The notes beneath the pieces are model-generated. The model searched no databases, was not told the DNA's origin, and was given only the letters and a program-made list of their open reading frames with translations. The position numbers and the translations under genes were made by a program. Below are positions 37,025 to 48,413 of a stretch of 64,000 nucleotides of DNA, piece after piece. Position 1 is the first letter of the stretch. Each line of letters begins with the position of its first letter. Origin of the DNA: Neckera pumila (Eukaryota > Streptophyta > Bryopsida > Hypnales > Neckeraceae); assembly GCA_963969595.1 (NCBI GenBank), contig OZ018417.1, positions 21,392,501-21,456,500 on the forward strand. The letters are read 5' to 3'.

Positions 37025-37486
37025 TTAACCCCCAAAGTCCAAAGAGGCTCTTCGGAATTTTGGGGGTCCTATAATCTCAATTTTTGGCATGATATTTTGA
37101 AACAATTTTTTTAAGATAGGAAATTAATTAGCTTTCTATAAATATAAGATTTATTTCAATTGGTATTCAAGAGAAAAAGTTCTGCCGTCCAAACCAAAAA
37201 ACAAATGAATGTGGACAAAAGGAAAAAAGAAATTATCAGTTTTTTGAATAATTATCTGGTTGCCAAAAAAAACTCAATTTCTTCATTTTAAACGCTTATA
37301 TCTTGTAGTCTATAGGGTCAAGGTTTTTGAAATCTCTTCAATTATACATTTTCATATTAGTCTAGTACAAGACCCCAAGGTTGGATATGTAAAAGAAACA
37401 ATTGAGTTCAAAGTTTTTGCTCATTGCATTGGAAATGGGAGTTCTTAGTGAGTTTTTACAAAAAAAAATGGTATTAGGGGGGTAAA
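37025..37486 (+). mobile_element. TTAA-flanked miniature element, copy G (deleted)
   Basis: Starts TTAACCCCCAAAGTCC and shows the family's internal strings (GTCTAGTACAAGA, GGTTGGATATG), then a degraded right end TTAGGGGGGTAA. Only ~460 bp instead of ~930, so an internal deletion is likely. Confidence 0.6.
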
Positions 37487-37602
37487 TAATATCAAAATGA
37501 TTATGACTCTTCATGTGCGCTAATCTTAAAAGTATATGGTTAGAGTTCATTTCTCTCTTTGCAATACATTGAATAGTCTAAGATTCTTTTTACATTTTAT
37601 GG

Positions 37603-38060
37603 TTAACTCCTAAAGGCAACCATGTCATTTAACAAAAAAAACTCCAAAATTGCTATTTTTTGTTGCAAAAACCAAAAACTTAAAATTTTGATTTTTTTGT
37701 AAACTCAATAATAGATGCTTGCTTTAGACAAGCATATGAAAGTATGGAAGAAATTTTAGAAATTTTTACCATATATATTGCAAAATATAAGTATTTCAAG
37801 TTAAAAAATTACTATTTTTTACTCCATTCTATACTAGATTATAAGACTATGGATTTGGTTTTCATATTTAAAAAGTGTTAAGTAAAAGTAGATGGAAGAT
37901 GAAAATAAAACCAAAATTGCTTCTAATTCAAAGATAGAATTGAAATACAACAATCATGGTGGTGAGATTGTTCTAGTAAGCAATTTAAACCATTTTTTTG
38001 GTAAAAATTGTGAAAAATTGAGTTCAAAATGAATCTTATAAATATTTTTGGAAATGCAAT
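37603..38060 (-). mobile_element. TTAA-type element remnant, copy H
   Basis: Starts TTAACTCCTAAAGGC at 37603. The following sequence matches the inverted interior of the family (CAAAATTGC..., TGAGATTGTTCTAG, AAATGAATC). It fades out near 38060 without a recognisable second end, so it is truncated or too diverged to follow. Confidence 0.5.
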
Positions 38061-40195
38061 GATTGCTTAAATACAAGCCAATTCAAAACTCTTGCATCAA
38101 TATTCAAAAGGAATGAATTAAATCTTTACATATAATAAAAGTATTCTTTAAAAAGATCTAAAAATTATTTTGGATTTTTGTGATTATTTCTTGTTGCTCA
38201 ATCTAGACTATTTTTATTGTGGATGGCACAGCTTTTGATCTCTCGCACCAATTGAAAAAATGTAAATATATCCACAAAGCAAATATATTCACGCATATTA
38301 AAAAGAATTTAAAAATCATGTCAAAAATTGAGATTATAGGTGCTTGCTCAAATATTCATTTGCTTTTAAGGGAAACTGGCTTTTCTAGATTAACTTCTAA
38401 CAAACTGAGGAGAGCAAGAGAAATGGTCAAAAAATGCCATTTTCTAGTGCATTATTCTAAAATTGAAAATAAAATTTTTAAATGGAAACTTCAATTGTAC
38501 AAAAGTTTACTAGACAATCATAACAATTTGTGGAAAAAATTCCAACCTTTTTTACTTCAAGAATTGCAATATTACAATTTTTGAAGTAAGCATTTCCTTT
38601 TACAATTTTTGCAAAATTTAATCAATAGACTTTGAGCCCTCGTGAAGTAAAATTTTTGCTCTATGCAAAATTGAATCTCTATACTATCAAGTACTACATA
38701 TTATTAGGTACAATTAAGGAAAATTTCAAAAGCTAACAAGGGGTCTGTTTATTCTAAATCACCTTGCAATACGAGGAGGTCAAGTAATTGTAAGAAATCA
38801 TGTCTACATAGATTGAGCCTTAAGACCTACACTTGGTTGAATTTGGCATTTTCTTGTGTAGTGATGAAATTTTTTATTTCAAGTAGGTGAAAACTTAGAA
38901 ACAAACATTTGAGATATATAAAACAAAAATCAAGGATTTTACAACAATAGATTCCAAGATACTAGTGTTTGCAGTTTGACAAAAATATATTTTTTAAACT
39001 TGCATGGCATGGATAGTGTTATAGTAGGGTTTTGGACGTCGCTTAGAATGAAACTTTTGCACTATAAGTGGGTCTTTCATTTATTTTAATGCATATTGTA
39101 TCATGTATGTTTCATACATGCTAAATTTCAAAAGGAGGTGAGGAATTTTGCAAAAGATGCCCGAACTGCTAAAACCATTTGGATTTTTTTGAGCAGTATA
39201 ACTTTTGATCCGAGTATTCAATCACAAACTCTTTTACATTCCCACAAAGGGCGTGCATGTCTCCATCTTGTAACAAATTTTCAAAAACATCCGTTCATTT
39301 TGTACTTCATCATTACCTATCCAAATTCCAATTGTTTCTTGAACTTAACGGACATTTAAATCCCCATACAAATCACATTGTTGAAAAACAAACAAATTGC
39401 TATTGCAACATACTTAGATGTACTTCATCCGTTCTTTGCAGCTCCAGCAATAAGCTCTTGAGAACATTCATATTCCGGATAGTGGATGTTATATATCTCT
39501 TTTAGAGATAAACATTAGAGGGTAAGGCCTACCCATGACTAAGATAACTATCCAAATATTCTAATTGTTGGACCAATAGGTTCATTTTTTATCTCTACAT
39601 TTACCAATGAAGTCATCCATTGATCTTTTTAGGTCTGCAATGTCCTTGTAGGATTAACTATTACAGACCTTGCAACCTGAGGCACATTTTGAAAATCAAA
39701 TTTGAAATTTTCACATAGTTCTTCATTTTAAATGTTATTAATCTTAATAACAGAAATCCAGCTTCAATAATATATTTTTCACTCCATTTTATTTTTTCAA
39801 AATCATTAAAATTGAAATTTTTGTGACGCTTTGGAGATAGAATCTTGAAAGCTCAAAATACACCACTTTTTAACTATGTCTATCAAATTTCTCTTGGTGT
39901 GAGCTCAAAGAGTACACCAAGTATATCATAATGTTCATCACTATTATTTCCATTTTTCTAACAATTCACATTATTTTAAATATTTTTGTAATTGCTATGA
40001 TTTATTTTTAAATTACTTTTAAAATTCTTATAAATTTTATTTTGATATTTTTTATTATGATAAAATGAAAAAAAATGATATATTTTACTATGAAAAATAT
40101 CGTATTTTTGAAATTTGTATTTTAATGTTGAATATATGTATTTGAAAATGACATGTTTTTCTACTCCAATACAACTCAAACTTCTTTCCTCTAAT
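38061..40195. other. AT-rich intergenic DNA, no gene recognised
   Basis: An open frame of 121 codons (38219-38584, plus strand) is Lys/Asn/Leu-rich, as expected of translated AT-rich DNA, and has no recognised domain. No transposon ends were identified. Confidence 0.4.
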
Positions 40196-40976
40196 TTACT
40201 TGGCATTTTCTAGGATCCAAGGATGCTTCAAAACCTCTAATGCACTCAATCATTCATTCGCATTACAATTCAGTATTCTTTGAACAAGATCTTGAGCACC
40301 CTCAGAGATGCATGACCATGGATCCGCATCAAAGTCATATCCCTTTTTAGTGATGTCTTCCAACAAGAGATCTAATAATATCACTCCGGTGCTCCAAATG
40401 TCCGCTTTGGGTCCATGGTTGTGTTCTCTCACTTCGGGAGCTACGTAGCTAGGACTTCCAACAACATCAGTCAATACTTCTCATCCTCAAAGACTTGGGC
40501 CAATCCAAAATCAATAACTTTGACTACGGAATCTTTGTCTTTTGTTCGGAACACCAAGTTATCAAGGTTCAAGTTCCTATGAACAATGCCAAAGCTATGG
40601 CACGCCTCGATAGCACAAACAATTTCTTTAATCATTTGAGCGATTCTCAACTCTCCAAAAGTTGTACCATTTTCATCCATGCGATCATAGACTGTCCCTC
40701 CTTCACATAGCTCCATCACAACATATACATAAAGATGATCTTCAAAAACATCTTTAATAGAAACTATATTTGGATGCTCTCTAAGACTGATCCACTATAA
40801 GATGTCAATTTCTTGTTGTATCATTTCAAGTTTCTCTTGAAAGACATACTTTGAAATGCATTTGCACGCATAGTGTTGGACGTGGAAATTTCAATGCACA
40901 AAATTGTTATGCTATATTTACCTCTCCCCAAGCATTTGCCTTTAGTGTAGAAGTCCATCATTCTGATTGTCTTCAT
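40196..40976 (-). pseudogene. CDPK/PPCK-type protein kinase pseudogene, intronless
   Basis: Read on the minus strand from ATG 40976 to TAA 40196. A nearly complete Ser/Thr kinase catalytic domain of the calcium-dependent protein kinase / PEPC kinase group can be followed: GKCLGRGKYSITILC (glycine loop), YACKCISK (ATP lysine), REHPNIVSIKDVFED, MELCEGGTVYDRM, HSFGIVHRNLNLDN (HRD motif changed to HRN, and K to N), VIDFGLAQVF, VGSPSYVAPEV, PKADIWSTGVILLDLL and ALEVLKHPWI. It is broken by a frameshift after ISTSNTM, an in-frame TAG before WISLREH, a frameshift at 40471-40474 and a TGA before LSALEVL. No introns are present across the whole domain, and the EF-hand region of CDPKs is absent, so it is either a processed, 3'-truncated CDPK copy or a PPCK relative (these naturally end after the kinase domain). 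The lost catalytic Asp means no activity. Confidence 0.88.
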
Positions 40977-42447
40977 TTTGGAAGAATAACAATATTCTAG
41001 ACTATAAAAGATATATATAAAAATGTTAGATGAAGCATTGGTATTTATACAACTACCTATCTTTTACTTTGATCTAGCTTCACCTAGCTTTTACATTAAT
41101 GTAGACTTTGCACTTCACCAAGCTTTACTTTATCCACCTTTCACATAGCTGTCACTTTGCTTTAGTTTTTACTTTGCTTAACTTTTTAAGTATTTTTTTC
41201 ATAGCTTTTATTCTGATGTAGTTTTACTTTTACTTAGACATTATTTTATGTTAATTTCAAACCTTTTTTCATTTGATCTTTTTCAAACATTCCTTTAATA
41301 ATTTTGGCATCTTTAAATTCACAACTATGCTTTTTGGGTACTTTTCAAAATTAGGAACATCAGTGTCAAATGTAAACCTAATCACGTCCTCGTTTCCATT
41401 GTTTTTTGTAGATGATTGTCTAAGTCTTTGTTGCCCAGGACCACTCTAATCTAGCAAACTTGACCACGATTTCCATATTGCAGAGGAAAGGCAAGTTGAG
41501 GATGCAAAGATCTATTTCAAGTTCTAATTCCATAGTATAGTTCCAGTGATTGCTAAAAAAGACAAAAAGAATGACATTCATGACATTGATAAGAAAAAAC
41601 ATTTGTCTTATTTACATCCAAATGGAGTCCAAATAATGCATGCTAAAGTGGGTTGCAATAAGATCTTCTTTCACTTTCCAATAAGATCCAATAAAATTAT
41701 GTATGTTTAAAAATAGTAAATATGTTCAATTGTTATTGGTGTCAATTTTGGTTGCATTTATCCTTGTGTATATATATTTCGGTCTATGTTTCATTATCTT
41801 ATTTTTGGATCTCCATGAAATATAGAATAAGATAATTACACGGATTTGTGACATCTTTCTAAATCGACTACTCCAAATTCTTGCATAAAACAAATAACCT
41901 ATGTTTGTGAGATCCTAAGGATGATTTTGGGCATATCTATATTCAACACTTTGAGAAATTTTAATGTTTATTTTTTTCTTCTTTTGTTTTCTTTTGACAA
42001 AATATTTGAACTCTTGTTTGGATTGGTCATCCAACTTCAAAGAGGACCTATTATTGTATTGTATAGCTATATCATAGTGGGTGACCTCGGTGGGTGCCCT
42101 TTTTTGCTTGCCTTGCATTATACATTTTTGTAGTATTATGGCAACTCCACAATCGACACTAAGGTACTCAATGATGCCATTTTATCATACCAGCTAATGA
42201 ACTTGACAACTTCAATTATGTGCAAGCCATATTGTATAAGGTGATTCTTAAAAAAGAAATCTGAACATTGATTCCTTTTGAAGGTTCTAGACCTCTTGAA
42301 ACATTTTTTCATAAATATTTCTCAAAAGAGGAAATCAAGCTACATCTAATATACATTGCCATTTTTATTTGTTATAGTTATTATTTTTTGAAGTTGAAAT
42401 TTTTTGCTACAAAAGTATTCTAAAACTATCTTTGTACTCAAATATCA
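40977..42447. other. AT-rich intergenic DNA, no gene recognised
   Basis: Immediately upstream of the kinase pseudogene (in its orientation) there is a TATATATA stretch near 41008-41018, a possible remnant promoter. Tandem CTTT/CTTTACT-rich strings occur at 41060-41230. No coding domain was recognised. Confidence 0.4.
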
Positions 42448-42820
42448 TTAGAGAAAAAATGAGGCCTTTTGGAAGGCCGCTCCACAGCCCTCCAAAGACC
42501 TTGCAGATTGAATTTTATTGGATTTTGCTTAAGGATTAGTTTTTCTGCTATTGCTGCTCACTTTATGTTGCAATGTCGGATGCTTGTTAGTGGCTCAAAA
42601 TACAAATAGAAGGTGTTAAATAATCAAGGTTAAGGTACTCTGATGCACCTTAATTCTAATAATTGAATGCCCTTAATTGGAATACATCTTGTAGTCTAAC
42701 CAAGTCGTGAAAAAAAAATGTCTAAAATAGTCCAGTGACCATCTACCATCAAGAAAACTTTTTGATAGCAATGTAAAAGAGTTACTTCATTGACATTTGG
42801 TGAGAATGAAGGGTGAAGAG
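42448..42820 (-). mobile_element. Helitron-like 3' end, copy 2 (inverted relative to copy 1)
   Basis: On the minus strand the segment ends with a hairpin-forming stretch (AAGGTCTTTGGAGGGCT ... GGCCTTCCAAAAGGCC), a short spacer and CTAA followed by T. Upstream strings match copy 1: CAAATGTCAATGAAGT, GGTGCATCAGAGTACCTTAA, GCATCCGACA. The two copies are clearly diverged, but both retain the hairpin and the CTAA/T end. Confidence 0.45.
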
Positions 42821-43570
42821 GTTGATTTTATCGAGAAATCAATTGTCCACCATGAATCCTCAAAGGCTATGGGATAATTTGAAGATAGACCACTCATTGT
42901 CAAATGCAGGAATTGTGTTCAAAGTTAAATTTCAAACCTCATTTAGATATAGTAGAATAATTTTTTTCAAAAAAAATTGAGTTAAAAAAAGTTAGGAAAT
43001 CAAGATAAGTTTTATCTCTAGAATTTTGTTTGAGGTTTATAGCCTCCAGTAAAAAGTTATGGACAAAAGAGAGGGTGTTTGAAAATGTCATAAAAATGTC
43101 CCTTCTCTAAAACTTCTCTAAAATTTGGCCGTAAATTTTAGTTGAAATCTCAAAATCTTAAGTAGATTTTTGGAGATGAAATTTAGCTTGATTACTCAAG
43201 TTTAAACTTTTTTGAAAAAAAATTCTATTATGCCTAAATAAGGCCTGAAATTTGACTTGAACGCAATTCTTGCATTTAACTTAATTAGTAGAGTTTAGCT
43301 CCTATTAATCCTAGTTTACATATCCCACATGGATTGTCTTACTTACTACTACCTCACTTGTATCAAGAACTTTTCTTCTCATCTTCAAAGACACAAAATT
43401 AAGTAAGTAGCTTAATTTGATTTAATTTGTCAATTAAACACCCTATTTTCTATTGCCTAATACTCTATTGTCCTAATGTCCTGTGATTATTATGTCCTAA
43501 CATCCTTTGAAAAATTCATAGAAGCAAAAAATGTACTTCCAACACATTTGATAAACTCCCTATTTCATTG
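42821..43570. other. No gene recognised
   Basis: AT-rich DNA. Part of it may belong to the 5' portion of the Helitron-like copy, but homology with copy 1 is not convincing this far out. Confidence 0.35.
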
Positions 43571-45409
43571 TTAATCCCTAAAGGTCCATGACTATGTTTT
43601 CATCAAAAAATGCTCAAAAATTGCCATTTTAAGAACAACTACAATTTTTTTGGAAAAAAAATATTTTTTGACACATGTAACTATAGGATCTTGTAGTATT
43701 CTGACTTGAGAACATGCGGAAAAAATTTCAAAAATTTCCATTGCATGGATTGCAAGATATAAGTATTCAAATTCACTTAAATCATTTTGAGCTTTGCAAA
43801 AAAACAAGGCAACTACACTTCACAAGCTCACCTTTCTTTAAAAGATGTCTAAAATGGTCGTGCTTCTTTGGATTCTTTTTCCTAGACAAGTTGGCCATAT
43901 GCTTGGAAAATATCACATCATTTGGAATTGTACAATATATAGGAAAAAAATAGTAAGTAGACAAGAGTAGAGAATGATTCAATACTAAATTGTTAAGAAA
44001 TTTAATTATGGAATTGAAAAATGCCAATCCCAATGATTTGCAATGTTGTAATAAACAATCCACATCCTATGATTTTATTTTTTTCAAAAAGCATTGAAAA
44101 CTGAGTAAGTTAAAGCATTTCAAAGTTTATTTTAGAGTAGAGAATTCCTAACTGCCCGAAAACAAAAATTCCTCATAATTTTGAAGTCATTCATCAAAAT
44201 AGAAAGATTCAGAGCTTTCCATGTATATATAACTCTAGAAAATCATTTTCAAATTTTTAATTTTGAAAAAAATGATTTTTTGTGGTCTAACCGGACTACC
44301 CATTTACAAAAAAAAGTAACATATTAGGCCATGATTTTCGACTCATATTTTCAAATGTCATGAAATTTAGTGCGTATGAAAGATATTCCTTGTCCCCACC
44401 TCTATTAACTTCTAAAGTTTTTTGACTATGTTCTCACCAAAAAATGCTCCAAACCTGCCATTTCTAATACAAGTATTAAATTTTTGGAAAATATCACTTT
44501 TGAACACACAAAACCTTAGGATCTTGTAGTACTGTGATTTAAAAAGCTGAAGAAAGAATTTTAGAAATTTCCATTTTGTAGATTGCAAGATATTAGCATT
44601 TGAAATGGCAAAAATCTTTTTTTTGGTCTTGCAAAAAAACGGGCAACTGTACTTTATAAGGTCAGATCATTATGAAAAATTTCCAAAATGGTTGTGCTCT
44701 AAAATTGTATTTAGTACAAGATGGCTACATGCTTGAAAATTTTGAGATCATTTAGAATTATACAACATATAGAAAAAAAAAAGTAGAGAATGATTCACAA
44801 TACTAAATTGTTGAGAATTTTGTTTTGGAATTGAAAAATGTCAATCCCAATGGTTGTAATGTTGTCATAAACAATCTACATCCTACAATTTTAATTTTTT
44901 TCAAAAAATAATGAAAATTGAGTAAAATAAACAACTTCAAAGTTTATTTTAGAGTAGAGAATCTATAATGTCCACAAACTAAAACTCCTCATAACTTTTG
45001 GCGCATTGATCAAAATGGAATGATTCAAAGCTTTCCATGTATATATAAATCTAATAAACCAATTTCTATTTTTTATTTTTGAAAAAAGTTATTTGTTTTG
45101 ATCAGCCCGGACTGCCCAAGTTGAGAAATAAACTACATATCATGTAATAACTTTTGAATCATATTTTCAAATGTCATGAAATTTAGTGCATATGAAAGAT
45201 ATTCCTCGTCCCCTCCTTCTATTAAAATTTCAGCCCAAAATATGCTCATCTCTAATCACACGTACCTGCCCAAAATTTCTATGTTGCCAAAAATATATGT
45301 TGGTCCTTTAGGGGTTAAAATTTGGGCAAAAATATGGAAATTTCTAGTCACAAGTATCTATCTAAAATTTCTATGTAGCCAGAAAGCATGTTGGTCCTTT
45401 AGGGATTAA
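43571..45409 (+). mobile_element. TTAA-flanked miniature element, copy B (host of copy C)
   Basis: Starts TTAATCCCTAAAGGTCCATG and ends GGTCCTTTAGGGATTAA. Removing the nested copy C (44405-45314) leaves about 0.93 kb, the family length. The sequence on either side of C (…TTGTCCCCACCTCTA and AATTT…ATATGGAAATTTCTAG) joins to match the uninterrupted site in copy D. Confidence 0.85.
44405..45318 (+). mobile_element. TTAA-flanked miniature element, copy C nested in B
   Basis: Starts TTAACTTCTAAAGTTTTTTG and ends GGTCCTTTAGGGGTTAA; 914 bp including both TTAAs. It sits exactly at the TTAA of the string CTATTAAAATTT that is uninterrupted in copies C itself and D. Both flanks carry TTAA, so this insertion duplicated TTAA. 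Confidence 0.9.
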
Positions 45410-46213
45410 CAACTTTGTTTGTCATTGCGGAATGGCCCTCTAGAAGCCTTGATTTTTTTTCTATTGTGTCCATCACTATGCTAAAGAATCCAACATCCAA
45501 TGTCATAGATTTTGTAGAAGGTGCTCTTAAAGCAAGGTTATATTATTTAGCACATCCTACCATACTAAAGTGTATTCAAAATACAATGCTTATAAATTCT
45601 CTCTTGTTAGAAGTGGTTCTTACTAAGACCATGCAAAGGTTCTATTAATTAAATGGTATCCTACTTCATTATATGTGGCATTAGAATCCAAGGGCATAAT
45701 TGTCACAAGCCTTGATTACATCTTATTAAAGATTTCATTAAAGATTGAAACAATTTGTAATGGCATATACTTATAATTATATACCTTCTACTGTTTATCT
45801 TTGCATGTTCACAAATTGAGAATTTTGAATATTTCTAAATCTGATAGGGATCTGCTTTAGTAGATAATTTTATATACACTAAATAGTGAAATTAGGTTGC
45901 CTTAACAATTAGGTTGCCTTACTAAGAGAAGTTACTTCACGACTCACTGCTTGGCCACATGGAGGCACATGCCATTCTCTAAACCCAAGCCATGAATCAA
46001 TGCACCAACACATGCATTTAATATTGTTCTTACATTACTACATCCTTATACAGAAACTACACATATTTTTATAATGTTAAATGTCAAGAGATTAGCCAAT
46101 GTGGGGCAACATAATTTTTCCAATTAGTGTAAATCTGGAAGTCAAAGAAACTAAAACCTTTACTTAAATTTTAAGGTCCTATACTAAAACCATAAGAGAG
46201 ATACTAGTGTATT
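45410..46213. other. No gene recognised
   Basis: An open frame of 77 codons (45415-45648, plus strand) contains HPTILKCIQNTMLINSLLLE-like sequence that vaguely resembles retrotransposon RNase H context, but it is too short to assign. The remainder is AT-rich. Confidence 0.3.
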
Positions 46214-47885
46214 TTAACTTCTAAAGTCCCTATGGAGGACTCCTGGGATTTTGGGTAGGCTTGTGATCTCAATTTTTGAACCAATTTTTCAAAACTATTT
46301 GGGATGATAGAAAATCATATTAGCTTTTTGGAAATATAATTTTTATTCCAATTGGTACCCGGGAGCAAAAGTTATGCTACTTTAAGTCCAAAAAGCAACT
46401 CTAGAAGCAGTCCCCCCCCCCAAAAAAAAAAAAAAAAAGTTTAATATTTAATTTTTTTCTCAACGATAGTATTTTTTTTTTTTTTTTTTGAAACAAACGG
46501 GGAACCCCATTGTATTAGAAAACAAACCAAAGAACACAGAGGAGCCAAGCCAAAGCTGGCAGCGTAAAACCGAACCAAAGAAGCAGCAAATAAGTTTACA
46601 AGAACCAAAGCTAGATGGTCCTTTTCTACTCCAAACAATGTTGGTCCCACTTCTATGGGCAAGCAGAGGCGAATGCAGCCAAATGTTAGAGCATCACCAC
46701 CCGGCTTGCAAAATGCAAGCCAGGTTGCAAGCCTGGCAGTCCATTTTGCAAGCCGGGGAAGAAGGGTTGTCCCACCCGTGGCCTCTTGAAAGGCCATCGC
46801 CATCCAATGAGCTATGTCCACATTCACGGATCATGTCCTTGCTTTTTGGGAAAGTGGAAAAGTGTTTGTCTCATGCGGTTTGCAAGCCGGTTTGCAAGCC
46901 ACCCTTTGGCTTGCAAAAGAGCCCGGTTTTGCAAGCCACCGGCACCTTTTGGCTTGGCCTCTTAACAAGTTCATCCATTATGCAAGACGGGTGGGGCAAT
47001 TTTGCAAGCCTCTCTCAACAAGTCATTCAATATGCAAGACGGGTGGGGATGCTCTTATCGAAGTTGAGCCAGATCCTCTCCGAATGGACAAGTTGCTGCC
47101 GGGCACTGATTTTCGCTTTAAGGTGTGCAACTCGTCCTAGATCCAACAGAGCATTCCATAGCCTCTCTTGGACAAGTCCCACCGGCAAAGTGTCCCTAGC
47201 AAAATTGATAGTATTTTTGTCTATATTTGAAGCTTTGATTCATTCTATTTGGACTAGTGATGAGACATGTTATGGACAATCTTGTTTTTTGGGCCATCTA
47301 AGCATCTTCTTGAAAAAATAACTTATAGAATTCATTTGAATAACTTCTTGAATGCAATTTTTACAATTTTTTCAAAAAAATTTGTCAGACAGGGTTAAAT
47401 TTGCTTATTAGAACAATCTCACCATTGAGATTCTTATATTTCAATTCCACCTTAGAGCTATTCAAGGTTTTGTTTCCCTTCAATCTTGAATCTACTTCTA
47501 TTTCACAATTTATTAATAAGTGAAAAGTAAATGTTTTTTGTTGAATTTTTTATCCTAGATTCTCGACTCAGTTCTTCAACATAAAAATTTAGAAAATGAA
47601 AATCAATAGTACAGATATTTTAAGTTAAGAAGATTTAAAGCCAAAAATCTAGTCAAGCAAGGTGCAAAAAAACTTGTTTTCTTCGCTTCAAACGCAAATA
47701 TCTTGCAATGTATATAGTCAAAGTTTCTGAAATTTTTTCCACATATTTTTATACTAGTCTAGTACAAGATCCTACGGTTGGATATGCAAAAAAATTAATT
47801 TTTAAAGTTTTTGGCTCTTTGCAATAGAAATGGCAGTTTTGAGTGGTTTTTGATGGGAAAAAGGCCTTGGGACTTTAGGAATTAA
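46214..47885 (+). mobile_element. TTAA-flanked miniature element, copy F, split by a retroelement
   Basis: Starts TTAACTTCTAAAGTCCC and ends GGGACTTTAGGAATTAA. Total 1,672 bp; subtracting the ~742 bp of retroelement plus target duplication gives ~930 bp, equal to the intact copy E. Belongs to the subfamily whose left end reads AAAGTCCC. Confidence 0.85.
46477..47206 (-). mobile_element. Non-LTR retroelement insertion with 12-bp target duplication
   Basis: A GC-richer ~730-bp block inside copy F begins (plus strand) with a long T run, i.e. a 3' poly(A) tail on the minus strand. It is flanked by GATAGTATTTTT at 46465-46476 and 47207-47218. Poly(A) plus a variable-length duplication is the mark of target-primed reverse transcription (LINE, SINE or another retroposed RNA). 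It contains many GGCTTGCA/TGCAAGCC inverted motifs. A 277-codon plus-strand open frame spans it and runs into the flank, which argues that frame is fortuitous. LINE versus SINE could not be decided. Confidence 0.75.
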
Positions 47886-48413
47886 GAACAAAAATGTAAG
47901 ATGAAGCTTAGAGATGAAAAAGTGATCGTTTGGATTAACTTTTGAAGGACATTGCAAGCCCCACAAGGATTTTGAAAGTCAAAACTTGAATGTTTACATA
48001 ATTCATGATTTTAAATGTTTTTTCAACTTAACAAAAAAAATGTAGCTCCAATAATATTTTTAATCCATTTCAATTTTCCTCAAAAATTTCAAAACTATAA
48101 TTTTTGTATTACTTTGAAGATAGCATCTTCAAAGCTCAAAATACACCACTTTTGAGCTTTTTCTATCAAATCTCTCTTGGTATAAGCTCTAGGAGTACAT
48201 CAATTATTCTGTGATGTTTTCACTATCAATGATTCCAATTTTTTGTAAAAGATTCATCTCAATTAAAGTATTTTTGCAATTGCTCTGAGTTTTACAAAGT
48301 TTGTTTTTAAAATCATATAAAATTAATTTTGATGGTTTTAATTATGAAAAAATGAGATTAATTTTTGACATACAAAACTAAGTGTGAAAATATTAATAAT
48401 TAAAATGTGTATT
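47886..48413. other. AT-rich DNA between two TTAA elements, no gene recognised
   Basis: No coding or terminal signals were seen. The string CTCAAAATACACCACTTTT near 48135 also occurs near 39855, so the two stretches (about 39660-39930 and 47940-48230) are copies of another unidentified repeat. Confidence 0.45.

Noticed and set aside
46488..47321. 277-codon plus-strand open frame as a gene
   Set aside because: It runs antisense through a poly(A)-tailed retroelement, crosses the target duplication into the host element and shows no recognised domain.
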